Assembly: GCA_002179805.1 (NCBI GenBank)
Contig: NAVB01000452.1
Span: forward strand, 1-41,299
Direction: 5' to 3'
Length of the DNA stretch: 41,299 bases
Source: Acanthamoeba lenticulata
Taxonomy: Eukaryota; Discosea; Longamoebia; Acanthamoebidae
Shown here: positions 1 to 11,519 of the stretch, one piece after another
Layout: every line of letters starts with the position of its first letter
Numbering within the stretch: position 1 is the first letter of the stretch
Made by a program: the position numbers and the translations under genes
The notes under the pieces: generated by a model
Database searches by the model: none
What the model was told of the DNA's origin: nothing
The model's input: the letters and a program-made list of their open reading frames with translations, nothing else

Positions 1-1598
1 CGCGCCCGCCACTTTGTCCGCCTATGGCGACAAGCGCGCGAGCTCCGGCCCGCAAGGTTCCCTCCCCCCCTCTTCCCGTTTTCGTGCTGCACCGGCGTGC
101 GAGTCGATTCCTGAACCCTCGTGGCTCACCAACGCACGCACGACAAGCAGGAGGCAGGTCGTCGGAGCAGCTGCCCGCCTTCACCGTCAACGACTTTGGC
201 GTCTCCAAGATCTCGCGGGTGCCCGCCCTCGTTTTTATTCATTTATTTGTTTATTTTATTAATCTTCATTAAAATTGAAATCTGGGGTGTGCAGCTCGAG
301 CGGGAGCGCGGGGCGGGCATCACGTGTCTCCTCATTGTGGAGACCGAGGACGCCGGCGGAAGCGATGACGAGGAGTACGACAAGTCCATCACTCTCTGGG
401 CCGGCTGCCAGGACGGCTCCGTCTGCGTGTGGAACGCTCGGGTACCCGCGCGCGTCTCTTGCTCGGCTCCCTTGACGGCTGCCCGGGCCCTCGCTCATGT
501 GGCGGCCAATGCCCGTGTGCTGTGCTGGTGCAGAGCGGCGATTTCGTGGCGAGCGTGCCCGCGCACAAGGGCCCCGTGACGAGCCTCGTCATCAGCGAGG
601 CCGGCGTGTGGTCGGCCTCGCCCAAGGACACGCAGATCCTCCTCTGGGACCGCAAGGTTCTCCCAACTACTCCCATGTCGTTCACTCCCCACGTGTGTTC
701 GTATTGGCTGACGTGGAGTCGACACCAGAAACATCGCATCAACAAGAAGCTCAAGGCCGCCGCCGGCGTCAACAGCCTCCTCTTCATGGGGCCCTTCCAT
801 GTGTGGGCGACCTCGCAGAACACGGTCACCCTGTGGGACGCCAAGGTGCGCGACGCTCGCTCGCTCGAGTCCACTCAACGTTAACTCACGCGCGCGCGTT
901 CTGAGCAGACGGCCAAGCTCTACAAGTCCTTCGAGGTGGCCGCGGGCAAGGGCGAGCTGGGCGTGATGGCCTGCGTCAAGTCCAACGTGTGGATCGCCGC
1001 GGGCTCCTCCATCGTCGTGTGCCAACCGACGGTACACAACGCGGCCCCTCGCCTCTGCCGCGTTCCTCATGTGGCTTACACTTGCGCGCGTGGCCACCAG
1101 ACGTTGGCCGTGCTGGACGCGATCGACAGCCACGCGGCGAGCATCAACGCCATCGTGCGGGTGGGCCAGGAGGTGTGGTCGTGCGGCAACGACAGGAAGA
1201 TCGTGACCTACAACCTGGAGGGCGAGGTCCTCCACTCGCTCGACAACGCCGACCGCGTGATGGCCCTGACCTACCAGCCCTCGGGCCTTCGCGTCTGGTC
1301 GGCCTCGGCCGACGGCCTCGTCGTCATCTGGGACGCCCGCGTACGCATCCACGCGCTCTTCTCTCACGAGCTGCCAACGTCCAACGCTCACGCGCGCCCA
1401 CAAACACACACACACATGCAGACGTATCAAACGCTGGAGCGGCTCGAGGGCCACCACCTCGACCGGCAGAAGGAGGTGACGTCGCTCGTGCGCTACGCCG
1501 ACTCGGAGAGCGAGACCGTCTGGAGCGCCTCGGCCGATGGGTCCGTGGTCTCGTACCGCCTGGGCGAGCTGCTCGACGCGCGACCCGCCCGCGGCTGA
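1..1598 (+). CDS. WD40 repeat protein, 5' end missing
   Basis: This is the 3' part of a gene for a beta-propeller scaffold protein. Visible exons are about 1-218 (its 5' limit and any upstream intron near 57-150 are uncertain), 295-441, 534-656, 729-845, 909-1031, 1101-1340 and 1422-1598. Every exon from 295 on is a multiple of three and all introns are phase 0. Repeats end in recognisable W-D or W-N motifs: VCVWNAR, ILLWDRK, VTLWDAK and VVIWDAR, with recurring WSASADG turns before them. Most introns fall directly after the motif that closes a blade, so one exon encodes about one blade (the 1101-1340 exon encodes two). The stop is the TGA at 1596-1598, 88 bp from the convergent stop of the next gene. 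The repeat style resembles the WD40 part of plant and amoebal inositol 5-phosphatases, but no catalytic domain is visible, so the exact family is unknown. Confidence 0.85.
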
Positions 1599-1685
1599 GA
1601 AACGCGTCATCACGAGACGTTTGTGGCTTTGGTTTATTTATTGGTACAACAAACAAACAACCAACAACATAACAACACGTGGAGC

Positions 1686-3923
1686 TCAGGAGGAGCCAAA
1701 CAGCTGCCGGTAGCGCTCGCGCGTCTTTTCCCACCGGGCGTCCTTGCTCCCGGGTGGTGCTCCCGCTGTGCCAGGCCCGGCGGGGACAGCTGGCTCGCCA
1801 AACCCAAGGCCCCGCGTCGTGTCTCCAAAGTTGGCCATGCTTGCTGCGCGTTGCGCGAGTCCCATGCTGGTTAGTGCGCCAGCATGAGGAGGGGACACAC
1901 ACGACGGACTGTACGCACCTTGAATGGGCTGCGTGATGCCGGTCCGCTCGCGGCCGAGGCCCTCGCCCTCGTTCCAGCCCATCCGCTGAAGCAGCCGTTT
2001 CCCCTTGTTCTCCACTGGCGGAGCTGGTGGCGGCTGCCATGGACGATAGGCCACGTAGCCTTCTGCTTGCTGCTGCTGTTGCTGGTGCTCTGGGTGGGAA
2101 GCGGTGGTCGAGTTCGAGGCGGACGAGGTGCTCTTCTTGTAGAGCGCGCGCCGCCGGGCGGTGCGATCGACGTATTGCGTGCGGAGGCGCTTGCGCTCCT
2201 CGAGCTCCTCGCCCGTGAGCATCTGGTAGAGCCGCCGTTTGCCGTCTCGTCGCTCGCGCTCCGCGGCCTCCTCGCGGAGGGACTCGCGCAGGGCCCGGAA
2301 GATCGGGTGGCTCAGGTTGGGCTCAAAATTGCCCGTGAAAATGCTCTTTGCCGGTTCTGCTGGCGGCGCTGGTGACGGCGGAGACGCGGTGGTCGAAGTG
2401 GTCGTGGTCGCTGTGGCCCGGCCGACGACGAGCCTAGTGGAGCCGATGATGATGTGGTCGTTGATCTGGAGCGGGCACTCGTGCTCGCCCGAGGCCACCC
2501 GGCTTTCGCTCAAGCGCTTCCCGTTCAGGAACGTGCCGTTGTTGCTGCCCAAGTCCTGCGCGTCGCGTCACGCAAGCGGACCTCGTCAGTCGTCCCACTC
2601 TTTGCAACTCGACACACAGACGGCTGGCCTCAGGACCGGACCTGCAGCCAGAAATAGTGCTGCCAGTAGAGGTTCTGCCATGTGATGCGGGCGTGAAACT
2701 TGCTGGCGAGGAGGTCGTCGAGCTGGACGTCGTTCGTCCGATGCCGCCCGATCGTGAACACCTTGGTCGTGGCTGTGTGTATTTGTGTGCGTGTTCAGTA
2801 CATGTGAGCGCGTCTGAGTCTCTCCCCCGCGCAAGTGTGAGGCGCAGGCTTCCTGCCGCGCACCGGTGTCGCTCTTGTGGGCCTCGTCCTCGCGCGTGAC
2901 GTCGCCGATGACAAAGGAGCCCAGCGGCTCGCCGCTGGCGGTGGCCATGGCGGTGGCGACGGCGGTAGCGGTGGTGTCGACGTTATCGATGCGCGTGAGG
3001 GTGAGGCTCAGCCGCGCGGGCAGGCCCGCGTCCTCTTCCTCGGCTTCGACCGCGTCGCCGCTCTGTTGCGCCGCCGCGGCGACCTCGACGTAGTCGTCGC
3101 GCGAAAGGCGGTGGTAGGTGGCGGCCGGGAACGCGTTGTAGTCCAAGTAGAGGTCTGACGCGGGCGAGTAGTACAAGCCCGTTCGGGTGTCGTAGTAGGT
3201 GTGGCTCGTGGCGTCCCACGTCCAGCCCTCGCCCGTACACCAGCTCTGCCGTTCAGCGAGTCCTCGTTCGCGAGCGCTTCGGGCCAGCTCCGCCAGATCA
3301 TCCTCTTCCTCATCACCGTAGTCGTCATCCTCTTCATCGCCTCTCCCTTCTTCGCTCTCTGATCGTTCTCGTTCTCTTGCTGGGTCCGTTTCTTCTGCTA
3401 CACCACTCGTGGCCGCTCCCTCGTGACCGCTCGTTCCCTCCTCTGGGTCTGATGGGGCTGACGAGGTCTCTGCGCTCGTCGACGTGCTCGATTCGGTGGC
3501 TGGCTGTGCTTCGGACGACGCTGCGGGCTTGGAGTCGAAGCGCACAATGCGATCGACGAGCACGGAGAGGAACTTGCTCGAGCTCGGGTCCCAGTGGTAG
3601 CAGGGCGAGGTCTGCTCCATGGAGGTGAGGTTGTAGTAGAGGTTGGACGCGAAGTCATAATGCAGGCCCGTGTAGGAGTCTAGAAAGAGGCCTTTTGCTG
3701 GGTCGTACTGCAAGCGGTCAGGGACCTCCTCGACTGCCGTGGTGCCATGTTGCTCGCCGTTTTGTTCTTGCTGCAGTGCTGGTGCATGCTCCTGCCCTCC
3801 ATCATACCAGGCCCCTCGAGCTTGCTCCGTTCCTTCCTGCAGTTGAGGCACGACAGAGTCATCTTCATACAAATCGTCGTAGCTCACTACAGCTCGGCCC
3901 GCGAACGCATCGGCGTTGCTCAT
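1686..3923 (-). CDS. AGGF1: AGGF1-like protein (OCRE, FHA and G-patch domains)
   Basis: Predicted 661-residue nuclear protein, exons complement(1686-1843, 1919-2555, 2642-2772, 2864-3923); total 1986 nt, frame closed. Two aromatic-rich OCRE-like stretches lie near residues 70-110 and 225-260 (YDPAKGLFLDSYTGLHYD and YYDTRTGLYYSPASDLYLDY). Between them is an acidic Glu/Asp-rich run. An FHA domain follows at about 355-470 with the hallmark GRHRTND and GSNNGTFLNGKRL motifs, which bind phosphothreonine in this family. The G-patch at about 575-620 reads GWNEGEGLGRERTGI and is followed by the conserved WEKTRERYRQLF tail seen in human AGGF1. The order OCRE-FHA-G-patch is diagnostic of AGGF1. The human protein is an angiogenic factor, but an amoeba has no vessels, so the ancestral role is presumably RNA- or splicing-related (inference). 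The start at 3923 is the first ATG of the long first exon. Confidence 0.9.
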
Positions 3924-4348
3924 CTGATGGCCCAGCTCAAGCTTTTCTCGTTTTTTCTTTTGCCATTAGCCCTTTTTCTTGTCGTGGATTTTCCTTAGGG
4001 TAACAATTCATGCCGGAGAATTCGGTCGACAACAAGGGCAAGAAGACAGATTGTCAAACGACTGCATCGGATCCCCAGTTGCGCGGACAAGTGAAGCGGG
4101 AACGCGGCGCTTGGCCTTGCTCGATCGAGACTAGTGTGGCCGTGAGCCTGAGGGCCTGGTGTTGGTGCCAAGAGTTGTGGTTGTGACTGTTTTCTCGATT
4201 CGATAGGCAGCGAAACAATGCAGCACGAGCAAATCTTCAACAAGCATTTGGGAAGCACGTCGGGACCCAGAGCGAGCGTTGGTCCCTCCACGTGCGTCCG
4301 CCTGTGAGTTACTGCTCGTGGTTTTCATTTACTCATTTTCTTTTTTAA
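3924..4348. other. Divergent intergenic region
   Basis: These 425 bp separate the start codons of the AGGF1-like gene (minus) and the Munc13-like gene (plus), so the region must hold both promoters and both 5' leaders. It is less GC-rich than the flanking exons and has T-rich tracts near 3940-3990 and 4325-4348. No convincing TATA box, RNA gene or conserved ORF was found. Confidence 0.5.
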
Positions 4349-7300
4349 ATGGTCAATGCCGACACTAGTGCGCATCGAAGCTTCAAAAACACCAAACAAT
4401 TCATCGAAGCCGTCGCTGATCTGCCCGAGGAAGAGGATGACGAACCCCGGATCGAAAGGAAGCCAAGCAGGGGTTCGGTCACTGCTGTTGCGCAGCACGA
4501 CGTGGAAAATGACGAAGATGGAGAGGAGGAAGACGAGCAGCCCTTCCTGGAGAGCGTCACCGAGCAGCAGGTATGTTTGCCCCTCGTCTTCTCTTGCGCC
4601 TTGGCCTGCTCGTTTAAACACGACGATGACAGGTCTGCAGCGCGTTCGAGACGGCCGTGCGCTGTGTGTACTGCCCTATCAACCACAACTACGAGATGAT
4701 CACCACGTACATGGCCAACGACTTTGAGTACCTTAAGAAGGCACTCGGCCTCAGCCGCAAGGACCTCCGCACCGAGCTTCGTTCGGCCAAGCGCAAGGGC
4801 CGCGTACGTTGCTGCAGCTTCAATGCCCATTTGCTCTACTTTTTGTCCAGATGGTCTCACCTTTCTTGTTCCTCCAGCTCATCATTGAAGAGCTGCAACA
4901 GCGGTTGGAGAATCTGGACAACCACTTCTTCTACAAGAAGACCGCGTTCCAGGTACAAGGCGCTACAAGGCGTTGGTGGGTTGCTCTTTCTTTACACGCC
5001 TACTCACGCGCATGGACATCGATAGAGCGAGCGCCAGTTCGAGAACTGGCGGCAGAAAGAGAAGTCCGACCTCGAGCGGTTGATCAATCAACTCAAGCAG
5101 GTCCCTGCCTTCTCTGCGAGCCTCTGCATCAAGAGTACCTCCTCCTCTTTCCTCTCTTTCCTCTTTCCTCTCTTTCCTCTTCCCTTGGATCCCACGATTG
5201 ACCTTTGGGTCTCACTACTGTATCGTCTCGTGCCCACAGTCCTCGGCGGCAAAGAATTGATCACCAAAGATGGCGGTTCGTGTGCCATCTTTTTTTTGCC
5301 TTTTTAATTAATCAATTTATTATTGTTACAAAAAAAAAAATCGTACAAGGATTTGCTGACTTGTCGTGGGGTTTAACTAGTGTCCCAATCGGCGAAGCCC
5401 TACTGTGTTCTCATGGTGGGCAAGCACACGCGACAGACCCAAATCATCGAGAAGACCGCGTCTCCCATGTGGAACGAAGTCTACAACCTGTACGTCCCGC
5501 CTCCTCGCCCTCTGCTCTAGGCCGAGATGCTCACCCAGGCACACGCGCCCGCGGGCTCCAGGCCGATCGGGTCGCTCTCGGACACGATCCACATCGAGGT
5601 GTTTGAGAAGACGCTGCTGGGTAGCAGCTCGCTGGGCTACGTCAACGTGCCGCTCTCCGAGCTCGAGGACCAGCAGCCGGTCGACCGGTGGTACCCGCTG
5701 CAGGCCAAGTCCGGCGAGCGCAAGCGGGCCACGGGCTCCCTCAAGCTGGGCCTGCAGCTGACCTACCGCGAGGGCCCGCTCCAGGAGAAGCCCGGCGGCG
5801 ACGGCGCGTCGCCCTTCCCGACCAACTACCAGACCGTCAACCACAACCTCCTCTATCAGATCCTCCTCTATTCGCTGTACGACTGGGACAAGAACCCAGC
5901 CTCGGCCAAGGTCGTCGCCAAGAACAAGGCCAGCGCGGGGAAAGGGGGCAGCGGTGGCGGAGGTGGCGGAGATGACGATGACGACATCCCGGAGGTGATA
6001 AAGTGGGAGGACGTGGCCGAGCTGCCCAGCCCCAAGGCCAGCGCCGACCCGATTTCCGGGCCCGAGGCGCGCAAGAAGCGCGCTGAACTCATGAAGAAGG
6101 AGGGCCTCTCCGAGCGCACGGCGTGGCTGCTCAAGGAGTACGCCGCCCGCTACGGCGTCGGCGAAATCTTTGCCCTCCTCGCGTACGTCCCATCTCGCCC
6201 TCACTCCTCTCTTCGCTCTCCTTGTGGGCTGGCCTCATCGCTCGCATGCGCGCGCCTCGCAGGTACTTGGAGATGCTGGTGACGCAGTTCCGACTGTCGA
6301 CGGCGCGGATGGACCTGATCCATGAGGTGCTGATCGAGCTCAAGGTGCTGACGTCGACGACCAACGTCATCTCCCTGCCGGAGATGCGACTCGACGAGAG
6401 CCTCACGCAGTCGCTCAAGCGCAAGGTCGGGGCCCTGCTCCGGGACTACCACGAGGCCTTTTCGCCCGATCGGGTCGGGCCGGGCGCGCTTGGCACAGCC
6501 ATTGTCATCCTTTCTTTCTTGTCGACCCACAACTCGGAGAAGCTCTGCAGCATGCTCGAGCAGTACGTCAAGGTACGCTCTGCTCCTTTTTATTTGTGCA
6601 TAATTCTCGCCCAAGAGGCAGACAACCAACCACTTACGACGGAACGACGTTTGAACAGAGCGCGGTGGAGAAGACCTACAAGAAGTTCAAGGAGCAAGCC
6701 GCCGGGGAATCAGCGGAGAAGCAGCTGGTCGTCGCCTGCGGATTTATTCCTGCGGCCATTGAGCACGACAAGATCCTCTTCCTCGAGGAGTTTCCCAAGT
6801 GCGTTAAACTCGCCGATTAACATGTTTTTTTAAAATGTTAAATAGATATTAATGTGATTTTGATCATGTACCATCTATTCTTGTGCAGGGAGATGAACCT
6901 AGCACAGGTGCTCGGGGAGCAATACTACATGCTCATCTCGCGGGACGTACGGGCCTACTACACGACCAAGGCCAAAGTGTCGCCCCACACGTTCGACCTC
7001 TACGATCGCCTGCGCGACCTCGAGGAGGTTCTGGGCGTGGACCGGTACAACGGCCCTTCCCCTTGGTCTGACGCGCCAGCAGGAGAGCGCTGACGAGTCG
7101 TGTTTCGGGGATAACACAATAATAGGGAACACGCGCTGCCGCTCAAGGCCATCTTCCAGAAATACATCGAGCAATGGCTCAGCAACTTTGCCAAGAAGGT
7201 CAAGAAGTGGAACGAAGAGTCCATCAGCTCCGACGCCGTACGTATCGAGTCAACAATCTCAAAATAATACTTTTTTTTTTCGAAGATTGAATTAATCTGG

Positions 7301-10300
7301 TGGGCTGGGGGCAGTGGGTGCCGTTCGTGCCACCGGACGAACATGTGGAGGACGGCCACGCGAATGGAGACGAAGAGGCCACGCGAGCGCTTCACTCCTC
7401 GTCGGTCGTCGAGCTCTTCGTGTCGCTCACCGAATGCCGCAAGTTCATGAACCGAATCAAGAGGCACGTGAGCTCCGCCTCCATCTTGTTAGACCTTGTG
7501 CTGACGGCAGCGCAACCACCAACGACGACAAACAGCTTGCAGTCGGCGGCGCAGTCGGTGGCGTTCGCCAACGCAGTGTCGGCGGTGATCAAGGATTACT
7601 CGACGCGCGTGCAGCTCGAGTGCTTCGACGAAATCCACTCCGACGCTGGGCAGTTCTCCGACACGGTGGACTTTACGGTCTACGTCGACCTCAAAAAGAA
7701 GCTCAAGAAGAAGCTTAAGGACTCGGAGAAGGTCGCCCTCATCGTCCGCTCCGAGGTACGTCGCCGAGCACAACACGATTCCCCTTTGGATCCCTTGAGG
7801 CTAACCCAGCCCTGCCTCCGGCCCACACAGCTGTGCGTGCGGATCAACAATCTGGAGCACATCTTGGACAACATTCCTTATTACTGCCAGAAGGTCGATG
7901 AGTCGCTGGGCCAGGAGGTCCTGGGCGGACGGTCCTTCACCTCTATGATGAACGAGACTGTCGGTTGGCTGGAGACCACTCGCCAGGAGATCATCAACGC
8001 CATCATCACCAAGGCACGTCGTTGGCGAGATGGCTGTTGTTTCAGGTGGCGGCTGACGTGGAAATCGTGATCTGCAGATGAACACGTTCCTGCAGTTTGC
8101 GCTGGAGATCTCGGCCCAGCCATCGCTCAAGAACAGCAAGAAGAACCGCGGATACGACGATGACGAGGAGATGACCGAAATCGAGAAGCGCTCCGAGGCC
8201 CTCATCGCCTACCTCAGTACTATCCATCATTTACAGCAACATCATCTTGTTCATCCACTAGCGGCCCTGACATCCGTGGCGGCATCTCAGGCACGCAGTT
8301 GATCGTGCTGTCGGACAACCTGTACTTCCCGGTCTTTGTGCAGCTGCTCGACGGCGTGTGGTCGCTGCTGCTCAAGGATATCGAGCTCATGATCGTGCCG
8401 CCTATCAACGACGTCCTGGAGAAGACCTTTGTCCCCAACGAGGAGTACCGCAAGCTCATCCCTCAGTTCCTCGACGTACGCTGCCCCCGCCGCCGCTGTG
8501 GCATTGTTGACATTCCTCACGATTCCTCACGTGCGGCATGCGTACAGGAATTAAAACAATTCATTCACGCCGAGGGCGCGGGCCTGCCGATGGAGACGAT
8601 CGACGCCAAGTGCGGGCCGCTGTTGCGCACGCTGTCGCTGTTTGAGGAGAGCTCGCGGGACCTCATGGCGCTCTTCTCGTCGCTCGTCAAGCGCGCCACA
8701 GAGAGCGCCCAGCTGCCCGAGGAGGTGGGCCATCTCGAGGAGACCCTTCTCAGCATCCTGGCCCAGCGCAAGGGCGACAAGGAGGCGCGCAAGTTCGCCA
8801 AGGGCCACAAGGCCGTCGCGCAGAACATCACCCTCCGCAAGAAGTTTGGGCTCGCTGACGACGAAGCCCTGGTGGACAAGTTCCGCTGCAGCAACGGCAA
8901 GATGAACGGCGGCTGGCTCTACGTGACGACTCACTTTGTGTGCTTCGATGCCCTCCTCGAGGACGACGACAGCCGCTTGGCGGTCAAGATCGAGGACATC
9001 CGCGAGATCAAGAAGCATCGCTTCGCCAAGATCGTCGACAACGGCATCAAATTCGCCGTCAAGACCGGCAAGGTCCGTGTGGCGGCCGTCCATGCCATGG
9101 CCACGTTGGCTGGCGCGTGTTTGACATTCTTTGTGGGCTGCGGGGCGTGTGTGTGGGGGACCGACAGAAATACTACTTCTCGGGCTTCCAAAAGCGGAAT
9201 CAAGCGCTGACGTGCATTCTGGGCCAGGCCAAGCAGCTCGACTGCCTCCTGGGCCAGAAGGAGCGCGACCGCTCCCGCACCCTCTCCTCCGATTCCGGAG
9301 GCTTGGGCGGGTGCGCACCTCCTCCTATTCCTCCTCCTCCTATTCCTCGTCATCAGCGCCGAGTCCCGTGAGTCGAGACCTAACGCGGGCTGGTAGGGCG
9401 GGCGACAGGCGGTCCATCAGCTTCTCGAGCATGGACGACAGCGATGCCAGTGAGTGGAGCGACTCTGACCTCGAGGACTCTAGCCAGGGCACGACCTCTC
9501 TCTCCCTAACTTACCCACCGTCATCTCGTGCACAGCTCACTGACCGCATCATGCTGGTGATGCACGCACACAGGCGGCGCAGCTTCCTACCGCACGACCG
9601 ACGCCAGCGGCGGCAAGAAGAAGGGCATCAAGTCCAAGATCGCCCGCAAGCTGGGCAAGGTTCGTGCGCGCTTCCTCAGCGCGGGGACGAGGACGCCCAA
9701 ACTGACACGTATCGACTCCACTTGTCTTGACAGGGCCGGCACAGCCGAAGCCAGTCGCTGAGCAACCCGGCCGAGGCCCAGGCAGTCGCGCTTGAGGCCA
9801 CGGCCCGCTCGGGTCTCTCCGTACGGAGTCCCTCCAGCTCAAATTGTTGACCATTGGCTCACATTAGGGGAATGGTCCAGGTCTCGTCCCGCAACCTGCC
9901 CGTGCCGCGGTCGGCGGCCAATTCGCCGCTGCTGAGCCGCGCGATTAAGAACAGCAGCAGGCGGAGCTCGCAGGGCAACGAGTCCAATGACGACGACGAC
10001 AACTCCGACGACGATGTGGACACGCTCTCGGCCACTGGGACCGACCTGGACAGCGAGACCGATGGCGACGACGATGATGATGACGACGATGCGTCGGAGA
10101 GCGAGGACTTCCCGCCGCGCTCGCGCTCGTCCATCGCTGGCCATGCGCGGTCTTCGACAATGCTGGCGCCGTCGTCGCCCACGTCCGGTAGCGCGTCGCC
10201 CTTTGCCAAGTCCCACCGGCGGGGCCAGAGCGTGGACCACACCGCGCTCAAGCGGGTCGGCGCGCACGAGGGAGGCCCGATCCCGAGCGGCAGCGTGGAC

Positions 10301-10996
10301 GACCTCAAGCTGAGCGCGCGCGACGGCGCCGCCTCGAGCGACGACAAGGTCCCTTCGCGCAAGGACAGCCACAAGAGCGAGAAGAAGGCCGCCAAGCAGG
10401 GGGCCAAGCAGGAGGCCCGCGAGGCCCGCCTCAAGAAGCGAAAAGACGAGCGCACGCAGAAGATGACCTCCAAGCTCATCAAGCGCTTCGGCCTCACCGA
10501 GTCCAGCAAGTTCATCAGCGGTACGCCACCGGCCCCACAGCGCGTAGAAACGACGTCGTGGGGAGCCAACCTGTGTGTGGTTTGTCGTACGTGTCCAGAC
10601 ACAAAATGTACATATGTCTCCGGGAGCCAGTGCAAGGGCAAGCTCTACATCATCACCAACTGCCTGTGCTTCTACTCGTCGGCGCTGGCGGGCGTGACCA
10701 AGGTAGGACGCGTCTCTTTCAACTCCAGCCCCGACACAGACGAGTTGTTGTTGTCGTTGTGGCCTCCACGCCCATCAGCTGTCCTGACATGAACGGACGT
10801 GGTGGTCGTGGTGGTCGTCCAGATTGTGGTGCCGTGGGGCGCGGTGACCGCCGTGACCAAGCGGCAGGAGCGGAAAGGCGACGCCATCGAGGTGGTCACC
10901 AGCGACAACAACTTTGTGTTCATTGGGTTTGATGATCGCGATGCCACGCACACAGACATCACGCAGAGGTGGCAAGCGGCCAGGAAAGGCCGCTGA
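4349..10996 (+). CDS. C2-MUN (Munc13-like) protein with tandem GRAM domains
   Basis: Predicted 1590 residues from 24 exons: 4349-4570, 4633-4803, 4878-4952, 5026-5134, 5240-5275, 5381-5489, 5562-6182, 6263-6572, 6659-6798, 6889-7044, 7126-7237, 7315-7467, 7543-7755, 7831-8013, 8078-8216, 8291-8475, 8548-9072, 9168-9310, 9409-9488, 9574-9659, 9734-9820, 9881-10520, 10599-10702, 10823-10996 (4773 nt, frame closed). An acidic start and coiled coil (to about 180) precede a C2 domain (about 186-295; SLCIKILGGKELITKDG and PMWNEVYNL). The MUN region runs from about 370 to 1040, with MHD1-like motifs (LPLKAIFQKYIEQWL, LCVRINNLEHIL) and MHD2-like motifs (LSDNLYFPVFVQLLDGVW, FIHAEGAGLPMETID). GRAM 1 lies at about 1072-1180 and GRAM 2 at about 1479-1590, joined by a Ser/Asp-rich linker. 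MUN domains promote SNARE assembly, while C2 and GRAM domains bind membranes. A vesicle tethering or priming role is inferred. Confidence 0.88.
8014..8077 (+). other. GC-AG intron in the Munc13-like gene
   Basis: The donor reads AAG|GCACGT and the acceptor TCTGCAG|ATG. Both flanking exons need phase 0 here. The only nearby GT donor (8019) would leave one extra base and break the frame, so a GC donor in an otherwise standard context is the best solution. Confidence 0.75.
9489..9573 (+). other. Second GC-AG intron in the Munc13-like gene
   Basis: The donor reads CCAGG|GCACGA and the acceptor CACACAG|GCGG. The upstream exon must carry one base and the downstream exon must take two, and this GC donor meets that requirement. 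I found no GT donor in the interval that gives a better frame-closing product. Confidence 0.6.
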
Positions 10997-11519
10997 GCTC
11001 CCCCGCGCGCAGTTGTTCCCTTGCTTTTACCGCCAAACAAAGAGGATCATAGCTTTTTTTTTTCAATTCATGAAAGGTTTATTACCGAGAGCCTAGAACA
11101 CTGCCTCCTTACTGGAGGGCTGGGCGGCATGCCCGGTTCAGCCTGCTCAAGTGGGTTGGCGGCGGTGGCGTCTGTGGTGGTGTGCGGTGCTTCGTCTCGC
11201 GTCACCCGGGGTGTGGCTGTGCCTAAGAGGATCATCAGCTATCGCCGCCCCGAAGGGCAGGAAGAGCCCTGGACAATTCCTCCCAACGTGTGCTCCGTCC
11301 ACGAGGAAGTGTCGTCCGAACAACGACTACGAATTGCGCTTTTTCGTTGTCTTGTTTTAACCCGTAAAAGACCGGATTGGCCCCCGTACCTCCGCATTTT
11401 TCTTCCTCGTACTCCTCGAGCCTACCACTCCTGAGTTTTTCTTCGCAAGGTTCCATCAGGCTGTTCTGTTCTGTTCTTTTCCCGCACCAAACGACGGACT
11501 ACGTACTCGGACCACAAAG
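10997..11519. other. Intergenic region
   Basis: This 523-bp gap holds the 3' flank of the Munc13-like gene (T-run near 11050) and the promoter and leader of the membrane-protein gene. Short ORFs here lack codon bias and domains. No RNA gene or repeat was recognised. Confidence 0.5.

Noticed and set aside
495..1613. A 372-codon antisense ORF opposite the WD40 gene.
   Set aside because: It mirrors the real exons and introns, has no domain, and arises from GC-rich codon bias on the other strand. Many other long antisense ORFs in the window have the same cause.
5101..5239. Intron 5101-5239 after the LINQLKQ codons of the Munc13-like gene.
   Set aside because: This junction is out of frame and hits a stop at once. 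The donor at 5135 keeps frame and restores the first C2 strand (SLCIKILGG).
8217..8261. Intron 8217-8261 in the Munc13-like gene.
   Set aside because: It shifts the frame. The acceptor at 8290 closes it and joins AYLS to TQLIVLSDNL.
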